Origin: an uncultured Acidimicrobiaceae bacterium
Lineage (GTDB): Bacteria > Actinomycetota > Acidimicrobiia > Spongiisociales > UBA5794
Length of the DNA: 9,939 bases
Direction of reading: 5' to 3'
Assembly: GCA_947258635.1 (NCBI GenBank)
Contig: CAMYJM010000200.1
Location: forward strand, 1-9,939
Made by a program: the position numbers and the translations under genes
In this document: positions 1-6,466 of the stretch, piece after piece
Layout: every line of letters starts with the position of its first letter
Position numbering within the stretch: position 1 is the first letter of the stretch
The notes under the pieces: model-generated
Databases searched by the model: none
Told to the model about the DNA's origin: nothing
The model's input: only the letters and a program-made list of their open reading frames with translations

Positions 1-773
1 CCGGGGTCGTCTGCGGTGGTGTGAGGTCCCACCCGAAATGTGAGTGCTTCGATGAAGGTCGGCCCGCCGCCACTCCGGGCATCGGCGACGGCGGCGGCCG
101 CGACCTGATAGACGGCGAGCAGGTCGTTGCCGTCGACCCGCCGGCCTTCCATGCCGTAGGCGATCGCCTTGTGGGCGATCGTCTCCGACCTGGTCTGCCG
201 CTCTGTAGGCATGGAGATCGCCCACCCGTTGTTCTGGCACAAGAAGACCGTCGCCGTCTCGAACACGGCGCCAAAGTTCATGTCCTAGTGGAAATCTCCC
301 TCCGAAGAGGCCCCGTCGCCGAACAGGGTCAGCGCCACGCCGTCGGACCCCAGGAGCCGTTCCCCCCAGGCAAGACCGACCGCGTGAATCATATGACCAC
401 CGACGGTGATCGAGGGCGGCAACACGCGGACGCCCTCCGGCGTCTGCCCGCCTCTTTCGTCACCGGTGCGACCGAGCAGCAGGTTGCGCCACGGGTAACC
501 GTGCATCCACATCGCGGCCCCATCGCGATACGAGCCGACCACCCAGTCCTGCGGTGACAGCGCGGCGACGGCGCCGATCTGGGACGCCTCCTGGCCTTCG
601 AACGGCGAGTAGGTGGCCAGCCGGCCCTGCCGCTGCATCGCCGAGGCCTTGTGGTCGAAGACCCGCGCCGAGAGCATTGCTTCATACAGCCGCCGAATCT
701 CGGCAGCCTCGAGCGGCGCCACCCCCCGCAGCGTTCCGTCCGGGGCGAGGATCTGGAAGGGTTCGTGGGACAT
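1..773 (-). pseudogene. pdhA: Pyruvate dehydrogenase-type E1 component alpha subunit, partial, with in-frame amber stop
   Basis: Thiamine-diphosphate-dependent E1 alpha subunit of a 2-oxoacid dehydrogenase complex; with E1 beta it would decarboxylate pyruvate (or a branched-chain 2-oxoacid) and acylate E2 lipoate. The start MSHEPFQILAPDG, then RQGRLATY, FEGQEASQ, YRDGAAMW, PEGVRVLPP and GDGASSEGDFH, resembles Bacillus PdhA. The cofactor motif runs from GDG (residues 152-154) to NN (181-182). Codon 163, where relatives have Glu (FHE/FYE), is TAG at 287-285. The same frame continues intact for about 94 codons through DMNFGAVFE, CQNNGWAIS, YGMEGRRVDG, FIEALTF and RVGPHTTADDP to the window edge, so this is a single nonsense change, not a frameshift. 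About 100 C-terminal residues lie outside the window. ATG at 773 was chosen because homology begins there; the in-frame upstream extension looks non-coding. PDH versus branched-chain specificity is not certain. The gene is divergent from ugd. Confidence 0.88.
285..287 (-). other. In-frame TAG within the thiamine-diphosphate-binding motif of pdhA
   Basis: Plus-strand CTA reads TAG on the coding strand, between His162 (FH) and Asp164 (DMNF). One base change (TAG to GAG) restores the family-typical Glu. TAG also ends ftsK, rnj and dapA in this window, so it is an ordinary stop codon here and not reassigned. Confidence 0.9.
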
Positions 774-780
774 CGGCGGC

Positions 781-786
781 AGGCTA
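781..786 (-). promoter_or_regulatory. Putative -10 element for pdhA, leaderless spacing
   Basis: The minus strand reads TAGCCT, fitting the actinobacterial TANNNT -10 pattern, exactly 7 nt before the pdhA ATG. That spacing would place the transcript start at or next to the start codon. No convincing Shine-Dalgarno precedes the ATG, which fits a leaderless mRNA. No good -35 is visible, so this is a weak, pattern-based call. Confidence 0.35.
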
Positions 787-822
787 ACGCATGGGGCGCG
801 GCGGTTGACGACCCACTGCGAC

Positions 823-857
823 GCCGGTCGGTGCGTACCTTCCCCCCACCGACCGGC
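823..857. repeat. 11-bp perfect inverted repeat in the pdhA/ugd divergent spacer
   Basis: GCCGGTCGGTG (823-833) is matched perfectly by its inverse CACCGACCGGC (847-857) across a 13-nt C/T-rich spacer. It lies midway between the two divergent starts, 50 bp from the pdhA ATG and 56 bp from the ugd start. It could be an operator for a dimeric regulator serving both genes, or a hairpin in the ugd leader RNA. No known regulator consensus is recognised. Confidence 0.6.
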
Positions 858-900
858 CGGGGCGCCCGGAGCGTCTACTCTTCCTCCCGCTCGTGGCTGC

Positions 901-906
901 AGGAGG
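901..906 (+). promoter_or_regulatory. Perfect Shine-Dalgarno that sets the ugd start
   Basis: AGGAGG fully complements the 16S rRNA 3' end and is followed by 6 nt (CACAAC) and then ATT at 913. This spacing is ideal for ATT-913 and poor for the next in-frame candidates (ATA 919, GTG 925). It is the main reason for calling an ATT start. Confidence 0.85.
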
Positions 907-912
907 CACAAC

Positions 913-2211
913 ATTAGAATAAGCGTGGTTGGAGTCGGCTACGTCGGGATCGTCACCGGCGCCTGTCTCGCCGACCTCGGGCACGACGTGACGTGCCTCG
1001 ACACCGACCGCAGGAAGATCGACCAGCTGCGCGGCGGCGTGATCCCGATTTTCGAGCCGGGCTTGCCGGGCCTGGTGCATCACAACACGACGGCCGGCCG
1101 GCTTCGTTTCGACTACGACTACTCGGAGGCCATCCCCGGAGCCGAGCTGGTCATGCTCGCCGTCGGAACGCCCACATCGGATCGCGGCAAGGCCGACCTC
1201 AGCTCGATACTGCCGGCGGTGGACGACGTGGCGCGGCTCATGGACCCGGGGACGACGATCGTCGTCAAGTCGACCGTCCCGGTCGGGACCACGGCCGCCC
1301 TAGCCATCCAGGTGGCCGAGGCGCGACCCGACGTCGCGTTCGAGATCGCCAGCAATCCCGAGTTCCTCCGCCAGGGCTCTGCCGTCGAAGATTTCATGAA
1401 GCCGGCCCGAATCGTCGTTGGCTCCCGCACCGCGCAGGCTGCCGCCACAGTGCGCGAGCTGTATCAGCCGATGATCGATGGCGGCACCCCGGCGATCTTC
1501 TGCAACCTGGAAACCGCCGAGCTGATCAAGTACGCCTCCAACGCCTTCCTCGCGGTGAAGCTGTCTTTCGTCAACGAGATGGCCGACGTCTGCGAGGAAG
1601 CCGGAGCCGACATCAACTACCTCACGGAGGCGCTCGGGCTCGACCCCCGGATCGGCAAACACTTCCTGAACGCCGGGCCCGGGTTCGGCGGATCATGCCT
1701 GCCCAAGGACACCCAGGCGCTCCTCCAGACGACGCAGCTCGTCGGGGCCCCGTCGCGTGTCGTGGCCGCCGCCATCGACGTCAACGCCAACCGTCCCAGC
1801 CGGATGGTGAACAAGATCGCAATGGCAACCGGAGGCTCGGTTCGCGGCAAGCGGATCGCGGTGCTCGGCCTGACCTTCAAGGCGAACACGGACGACCTCC
1901 GCCAGAGCCCGGCGCTGGCGATCATTCGCTGGCTGATCGGCCACGAGGCGCAGGTGCGCGTGTTCGACCCGGCCGGGATGGACAAGGCCGCAGCTTTGCT
2001 CGATCGGGTCGAATTCGCCGCGGACGCATACTCCTGCGTGACAGACGCCGACGCCGTCGCCATCCTCACGGAGTGGCCGGAATTCGCGGCACTCGACCTC
2101 GAGAGGGTCCGCGGCCTCGTCGCCGAGCCCATGATCATCGATCTGCGCAATCTGTACGACCCGGCAACGATGAAACGGGCCGGGTTCACCTACCACTCGA
2201 TCGGCCGCTGA
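913..2211 (+). CDS. ugd: UDP-glucose 6-dehydrogenase, apparent ATT start
   Basis: Oxidises UDP-glucose to UDP-glucuronate with two NAD+, in the cytoplasm, supplying uronic acids for capsule, exopolysaccharide or cell-wall glycans. The 432-residue length is normal for the UDP-glucose/GDP-mannose dehydrogenase family. The N-terminal Rossmann motif GVGYVG is at 7-12, followed by CLDTD. The central domain has ELIKYASNAF with Lys206 and Asn210. The catalytic site FGGSCLPKD has nucleophile Cys262 and Asp266. The C-terminal domain begins near GKRIAVLGLTFKANTDD. All catalytic residues are present. Homology begins exactly at codon 913 (ATT, reading as MRISVVGVGYVG). No ATG, GTG or TTG fits nearby, because upstream ORF extension overlaps pdhA antisense and GTG-925 would cut into the first beta strand and lies 18 nt from AGGAGG. 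It converges on pabBC with 8 bp between the stops. No glycosyltransferase is adjacent, so the end product is unknown. Confidence 0.96.
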   Translation: MRISVVGVGYVGIVTGACLADLGHDVTCLDTDRRKIDQLRGGVIPIFEPGLPGLVHHNTTAGRLRFDYDYSEAIPGAELVMLAVGTPTSDRGKADLSSILPAVDDVARLMDPGTTIVVKSTVPVGTTAALAIQVAEARPDVAFEIASNPEFLRQGSAVEDFMKPARIVVGSRTAQAAATVRELYQPMIDGGTPAIFCNLETAELIKYASNAFLAVKLSFVNEMADVCEEAGADINYLTEALGLDPRIGKHFLNAGPGFGGSCLPKDTQALLQTTQLVGAPSRVVAAAIDVNANRPSRMVNKIAMATGGSVRGKRIAVLGLTFKANTDDLRQSPALAIIRWLIGHEAQVRVFDPAGMDKAAALLDRVEFAADAYSCVTDADAVAILTEWPEFAALDLERVRGLVAEPMIIDLRNLYDPATMKRAGFTYHSIGR

Positions 2212-2230
2212 GAGCAGTCTCAGCCGGGCC
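2203..2230. terminator. Hairpin spanning both stop codons of convergent ugd and pabBC
   Basis: GCTGAGA (2207-2213), loop GCAG, TCTCAGC (2218-2224) forms a perfect 7-bp stem. An outer GGCC/GGCC stem (2203-2206 with 2227-2230) adds 4 bp across a 2-nt bulge. The TGA of ugd (2209-2211) pairs with the complement of the TGA of pabBC (2220-2222). Neither side carries a U-tract, so intrinsic termination would be non-canonical; a bidirectional terminator or transcript-end protector is plausible. Confidence 0.5.
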
Positions 2231-4067
2231 GTCCCGTGAAGTCGGTGCGAGGCACCACAACGGCGCGGCGCCAGCCTCGCACCGAGTTGACCAGGGCGAC
2301 ATCGTCGGCTGCCGCCAGATCTCCAATCGGAATCGGGGCCTCTTCGATATCGCCTCGCGCCAGCAGCTCGGCGCGATATACGCCCGGCAGACATCCCGAC
2401 TCGAGCGGGGGCGTCAGCCACACGTCCCCAAAACGCAAGACAATGTTGGCGATCGTCGACTCGGTCACGTGGCCGCGATCGTTGATCAGAATGACGTCGT
2501 CCACTCCCGGAGCCGCGGCCCGGGCGGCGTCGTAAGTGCTCCGGAGCGTGGTCTTGTGATACAGACTCACCTGGCGGCGCCTGATCGGCCGGTCGGACAC
2601 CACCACGTGCAGCTGATTCAGGCCGAAAGCGAGGTCCTCGGGGCTATCCACGAAGGGCAGCAGATCAACCTCCTCGGTCTCCACCGTCACTTGGCCCTGC
2701 CGGCCCACGAGAAGCCGGATCCGGGCGGCCGTCTTCGTCACGGTCGAGTGCAGGGCTACGGAGTGCTCGGTCAGCGCCGAGCGCACCTCGTGCTCGGAGT
2801 ATTGAAATCCGAAGTAGGCGGCGGAATCGGCCAAGCGCTCCAGATGGCGTTCGAGCAACCGGTAGCCTTCGCGGTCCCAGCGGATCGCCTCAACCAGGCT
2901 GAATGCCATCGTGTCCGCCTGCAAGACACGGGCCTTGAGCATCGCCTCCTCGTATTCCGAGCCCATCGTGGAGTCCCAGGTGATGGCCGCCCCCGTGCCG
3001 TACTCGGCCCTGCCCTCGTCACTGTCGATGACAACGACGCGGATCGCCACGCTGAAGTGGGTCCCCATCTCGTGGCCTTCGGGAGCCACGAACCCGATTG
3101 CTCCCGAGTAGACGCCGCGGGGCGTTGATTCGAGCTCTCGAATCCGTTCTGCGGCACTCATCTTCGGGGCTCCCGTCGTCGAGCCCGGCGGGAAGAGCGC
3201 CCCGAACACGCCTGCCAAGTCCACGCCCTGACGAATCTCAGCCCCAATCTGAGAAGTGAGCTGCCACAGCGTCTCGTATCTCTCCAAGGTGAACAGCTCC
3301 TCGAGCTGGACCGATCCATACTCGGCGATCCGCCCGAGGTCGTTGCGCAGTAGGTCGACGATCGTGAGATTCGCCGCCCGATCCTTCTCGCTGTGCTGCA
3401 ATTCCCCTGCCATGGCGTCATCTTCTGCGGACCAGCGGCCGCGGCGAATGGCGCCCTTCATCGGGCGCACATCGATGTGGTTGCCGCGCAGCCGGAAGAA
3501 CCGTTCCGGCGATGCGCTCAGGACCTGGAATCGTCCGATGTCGAGGAATGCGCCGTACGCGCCGCGCTGCGCAATCAGCAAGTCGCGATGCAGCTTGGTC
3601 GGATCGCCGGAGAAGGCGGCTCGCAGGCGGAAGGTGTGATTCACCTGATAGACGGCGCCGCGGGCAATGGCCTCATGAATGTCGTCGAGGGCGGCGGCGT
3701 ACTCGTCTTCTGTGGCACTGGGGCTCCACGGCGACAGCCCGTATCCGGCTGGACCGGACTGGCGTCGTTGCACCGGGTCGACCGGGCGCTGCTCCTCGTA
3801 CACGCCGAACCAAGCCAGCGGCATCGCGGCGAAGGGATCACCCAATGCGCGGGCCCGCACCCGCAACGCGTCGTCGAAGGCCGGCCCCGCTTCGTATGCC
3901 ACGTACCCGGCGGCCCAGGAGCCGGCGGCTGCGACAGCTTGCACCTCGCGCAGGGCCGGGATCACCTCGTCGAGTGAATAGGCCGCTATCTCTGCGGTGC
4001 ACCGGGCCAGCTCGAATGAACTCTCTGCGCCAACGGTGAGATCGTCGAATCGGGCGGGGAGCGGCAT
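2220..4067 (-). CDS. pabBC: Fused aminodeoxychorismate synthase component I / aminodeoxychorismate lyase (PabB-PabC)
   Basis: Makes p-aminobenzoate for folate: the PabB half converts chorismate plus ammonia to 4-amino-4-deoxychorismate, and the PabC half releases pyruvate to give pABA. In the 615 residues, the chorismate-binding domain covers about 110-385, with PMKGA (202-206), DLLRNDLGR, FPPGSTTGAPK ending at Lys302, and EYEEAMLKA. Lys204 in PMKG is the nucleophile that separates aminodeoxychorismate synthase from anthranilate synthase, which has Ala there; the usual following Thr is Ala206. The class IV aminotransferase domain covers about 390-615, with probable PLP lysine Lys505 in HKTTLRSTYD, then TESTIANI and the family-typical SGCLPGVYR. 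The glutaminase partner PabA is not in the window. ATG-4067 lies 23 bp after the ftsK stop on the same strand with only a weak G-rich ribosome site, suggesting cotranscription with ftsK. Confidence 0.92.
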   Translation of the reverse strand: MPLPARFDDLTVGAESSFELARCTAEIAAYSLDEVIPALREVQAVAAAGSWAAGYVAYEAGPAFDDALRVRARALGDPFAAMPLAWFGVYEEQRPVDPVQRRQSGPAGYGLSPWSPSATEDEYAAALDDIHEAIARGAVYQVNHTFRLRAAFSGDPTKLHRDLLIAQRGAYGAFLDIGRFQVLSASPERFFRLRGNHIDVRPMKGAIRRGRWSAEDDAMAGELQHSEKDRAANLTIVDLLRNDLGRIAEYGSVQLEELFTLERYETLWQLTSQIGAEIRQGVDLAGVFGALFPPGSTTGAPKMSAAERIRELESTPRGVYSGAIGFVAPEGHEMGTHFSVAIRVVVIDSDEGRAEYGTGAAITWDSTMGSEYEEAMLKARVLQADTMAFSLVEAIRWDREGYRLLERHLERLADSAAYFGFQYSEHEVRSALTEHSVALHSTVTKTAARIRLLVGRQGQVTVETEEVDLLPFVDSPEDLAFGLNQLHVVVSDRPIRRRQVSLYHKTTLRSTYDAARAAAPGVDDVILINDRGHVTESTIANIVLRFGDVWLTPPLESGCLPGVYRAELLARGDIEEAPIPIGDLAAADDVALVNSVRGWRRAVVVPRTDFTGRPG

Positions 4068-4090
4068 TGCCCCGGAGGGTACCGGGCCGC

Positions 4091-6187
4091 CTATCGGGAG
4101 GCGAGCGTTTCGTCGAGCTCGTCAGGCGTGATGAGCACGGCACGCGCCTTGGAGCCCTCAGAGGGGCCAACGATGCCGCGCCGCTCCAAGATGTCCATCA
4201 CCCGGCCGGCCCGGGCGAAGCCGATGCGCAGCTTCCGCTGCAGCATGGAGGTGGACCCGAGTTGACTGCGCACCACCAGATCGATTGCCGCGTTCATGAT
4301 CTCCGGGTCCTCGCCGTCGAACTCGTCCTCGGCCTCCTGCTTCTGCACGGCGACCTCGAAGACCTCCTTGTCACGGTATTGCGCCGCCCGTTGCTGGCGG
4401 ACCCAATCGACAACGGCGTGGACCTCGGCCTCCGAGACGAAGGCTCCCTGGATTCGCTCGGGCTTGGGCTCGCGCGCCGTCACGACGAGCATGTCGCCCA
4501 GGCCGACGAGCTTCTCGGCGCCCGAAGCATCGAGAATCACCCGGGAGTCGGTCTGGGAGGCGACGGAGAAGGCGAGCCGGGAGGGAACGTTGGCCTTGAT
4601 GACGCCGGTGATGACGTTGACCGACGGGCGCTGCGTCGCCAGCACGAGGTGCAGCCCGACGGCGCGGGCCATCTGGGCGATCCGGACGATCGAGTCTTCG
4701 ACCGTGCGACCGGCGACCATCATGAGGTCGTTCAACTCGTCGACGATGATGACGATGTACGGGAACCGATCGAAGGCGTCCGCGTCGAGGCCGCCGGCGT
4801 CGTGCTTCTCGCGGTAGCTGACGATGTCGCGTACCCCGGCGTCGGCGACCAGCTCGTAGCGGCGGTCCATCTCCGCCACCGCCCACTGCAGCGCGTCTGC
4901 CGCCTTCTTCGGGTTGGTGATCACCCGCGTGAGCAGGTGCGGAACGCCGTTGTACTGTCCGAGCTCGACCCGCTTGGGGTCGACGAGGATCAGCTTGACC
5001 TCATCGGGCGTAGCCCGCATCAAGATCGACGTGACGAGCGAGTTGATGCAGGACGACTTGCCGGCCCCGGTGGCGCCGGCGATGAGCAAATGGGGCAGCT
5101 CGTCGAGTTTGAGGAGGCGGTTGTGGCCGGAGATGTCCTTGCCGAGCCCAACGCGCAGCGGGTCCCGACTGGCCTGTGCCTCGGGGCTGCTGAGTACGTC
5201 GCCCAGGGTCACCAGGTGGCGGCTGCGGTTGGGTACCTCGATCCCGATGGCGCTCTTGCCGGGGATCGGCGCCAGGATCCGCACGTCGGCCGACGCCATC
5301 GCATAGGCGATGTCGTTGGCGAGGCCGGTAACGCGCGACACCTTGACGCCCGGAGCCAGCTCGATCTCGAAGCGGGTAACGGTGGGCCCGGGCACGATAC
5401 GGGTGAGGCGGGCGTCGACGCCGTGCTGGTGCAGCGTCCGCTCCAGCTCCACGGCCGCTTCTTCGAGCGAACGCCGGTTGTGACCCGCCCCTTCGCTGGT
5501 GCGCAACAGTTCCACCGGTGGCAGGTTGAACTTGCCGTTGGCCGGCGGAACCGGCACCGGGTGGACGGGTTGTTTCGGCTTGGGTTTCTTGGGGTTCATG
5601 ATCGAGGCGGCAACGTCGCGCATGGTGGCCCGCGTCACCAGCAGCGAGCCCATCGTGACGATGGCGAACAATACGAGGAAGGCTCCCCAGAAGCCGATGA
5701 GACGGCGCATCGGGAAGGCGATCAGCGAGCCGACGACTCCACCCCGGGTCGTCACCGAGGTGAGCGATTCCGCCAGGGAAACCGTTCCCGTCATGAGGTG
5801 GTACATCGCCAGCGAGCCGACGAAGACCACGACCAGCCCCATGGCGAGCTTGGTGTAGTCCGGCCGCGGCATCGGCCCGAGGAGAGCGCCGCCGATTACT
5901 GCGAGGACGATAGGGACCAAGACTGCCCAGGTGCCGCAGAGGAAGAAGAGAGCCTTGGCGGTGCCGTGCCCAACCGGACCGGCCAACTCGAAGAAGGCCA
6001 AGAGAACCAGAATCGCGACAACGATGAGGACGAGACCCCAGACGTCGTCCGTCTGGCGACCCATCCGCTCCCGCAGCCTTTGCCTCATTCCCCGCAGCGC
6101 ACTGAGGAATCCGGTGCCGGCACGGCTCTTTTTCTTGCTGGCCCTACTCCGCCCCGTAGCCCCACGGGCTTTGCTCCGTGTTGGCAT
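4091..6187 (-). CDS. ftsK: DNA translocase FtsK/SpoIIIE
   Basis: Membrane-anchored hexameric ATPase that pumps chromosomal DNA through the closing division septum and acts in dimer resolution. In the 698 residues, a basic N-terminus is followed by four predicted membrane segments (about 50-70, 78-103, 113-134, 162-184) and a short Lys/Pro-rich linker near 200-215 rather than the long E. coli linker. The alpha/beta motor has Walker A GATGAGKS (371-378), LVDPKRVELG (401-410), Walker B VIIVDE (479-484) and ATQRPSVNVITG (517-528). A winged-helix gamma domain occupies about 630-686 (SMLQRKLRIGFARAGRVMDILE), the part that reads DNA polarity. Asn486 replaces the usual Ala just after Walker B (DELND for DELAD). 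ATG-6187 was chosen over an in-frame TTG three codons upstream. The stop is TAG. pabBC follows after 23 bp. Confidence 0.96.
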   Translation of the reverse strand: MPTRSKARGATGRSRASKKKSRAGTGFLSALRGMRQRLRERMGRQTDDVWGLVLIVVAILVLLAFFELAGPVGHGTAKALFFLCGTWAVLVPIVLAVIGGALLGPMPRPDYTKLAMGLVVVFVGSLAMYHLMTGTVSLAESLTSVTTRGGVVGSLIAFPMRRLIGFWGAFLVLFAIVTMGSLLVTRATMRDVAASIMNPKKPKPKQPVHPVPVPPANGKFNLPPVELLRTSEGAGHNRRSLEEAAVELERTLHQHGVDARLTRIVPGPTVTRFEIELAPGVKVSRVTGLANDIAYAMASADVRILAPIPGKSAIGIEVPNRSRHLVTLGDVLSSPEAQASRDPLRVGLGKDISGHNRLLKLDELPHLLIAGATGAGKSSCINSLVTSILMRATPDEVKLILVDPKRVELGQYNGVPHLLTRVITNPKKAADALQWAVAEMDRRYELVADAGVRDIVSYREKHDAGGLDADAFDRFPYIVIIVDELNDLMMVAGRTVEDSIVRIAQMARAVGLHLVLATQRPSVNVITGVIKANVPSRLAFSVASQTDSRVILDASGAEKLVGLGDMLVVTAREPKPERIQGAFVSEAEVHAVVDWVRQQRAAQYRDKEVFEVAVQKQEAEDEFDGEDPEIMNAAIDLVVRSQLGSTSMLQRKLRIGFARAGRVMDILERRGIVGPSEGSKARAVLITPDELDETLASR

Positions 6188-6233
6188 GGGACCCAAACGA
6201 TACCGGACGCGGCCCCGGGCGCAAATGACCCTC

Positions 6234-6249
6234 CGCGCGAATTCGCGCG
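6234..6249. repeat. 16-bp perfect palindrome in the ftsK leader region
   Basis: CGCGCGAATTCGCGCG is its own reverse complement and lies about 47 bp upstream of the ftsK ATG, just downstream of the proposed ftsK promoter. This is where an operator could block transcription. It contributes two of the six TTCGCG/CGCGAA hexamers in this spacer. Confidence 0.65.
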
Positions 6250-6392
6250 CGCACCGCGCGATCCTTTGTATAGCAACGGTTTTCGCGGGCCAAGGACGGA
6301 TTTCGCGAGGACGATCTCCTCGCCGATCGCCCGCCGCGTGGGGCGGGCACCGTCTCGGACCCGCGAAACTTGCCCCAACTGCCGCCCGCGAA
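6236..6392. promoter_or_regulatory. Cluster of six TTCGCG/CGCGAA motifs upstream of ftsK
   Basis: The hexamer TTCGCG or its inverse occurs at 6236-6241, 6242-6247, 6282-6287, 6302-6307, 6362-6367 and 6387-6392. A longer form TTTCGCGGG at 6281-6289 recurs inverted as CCCGCGAAA at 6360-6368, and a third copy lacking one end base is at 6385-6392. One copy falls between the proposed -35 and -10 of ftsK. With about 65% G+C I estimate roughly 0.1 occurrences by chance in this length. The binding factor is unknown. Confidence 0.5.
6267..6293 (-). promoter_or_regulatory. Putative extended -10 promoter for ftsK
   Basis: The minus strand reads TGC followed by TATACA (hexamer at 6272-6267), a good extended -10. 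A 15-bp spacer separates it from TTGGCC (6293-6288), a four-of-six match to TTGACA. Transcription would start near 6260 and leave a leader of about 70 nt before ftsK. The short spacer lowers confidence. A TTCGCG motif lies in the spacer. Confidence 0.45.
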
Positions 6393-6417
6393 GACGCATA
6401 CCCCGGACGCGGGCAAT

Positions 6418-6441
6418 CCCCGCGGTCGGTGGGACCGCGGG
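6418..6441 (-). terminator. Hairpin downstream of the hendecad-repeat gene
   Basis: CCGCGGTC (6420-6427), loop GGTGG, GACCGCGG (6433-6440), plus one further C-G pair, makes a 9-bp perfect GC-rich stem 26 nt past the stop of the minus-strand gene ending at 6467. It extends beyond a C/A mismatch by two more pairs. No U-tract follows on the minus strand, so it resembles the U-less terminators described in high-GC actinobacteria. It would separate this gene from ftsK. Confidence 0.5.
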
Positions 6442-6466
6442 AATGCTCCTGTCAAGGTCGGCAGGG

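Noticed and set aside
285..287. Recoding of TAG as pyrrolysine or another amino acid
   Set aside because: No recoding element is evident, and TAG ends ftsK, rnj and dapA at family-typical C-termini. Miscall or nonsense mutation is simpler.
1..290. Frameshift in pdhA
   Set aside because: Codon-by-codon reading keeps the same frame on both sides of 285-287 with continuous homology, so the lesion is a single in-frame stop.
774..914. N-terminal extension of pdhA to an upstream start at 914
   Set aside because: The extra 47 residues are Arg/Pro/Gly-rich, overlap the inverted repeat and the ugd ribosome site, and have no counterpart in E1 alpha proteins.
993..3128. A 711-codon plus-strand frame over ugd and pabBC
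   Set aside because: It overlaps ugd in another frame and pabBC in antisense, is Arg/Pro-rich, and resembles no family.
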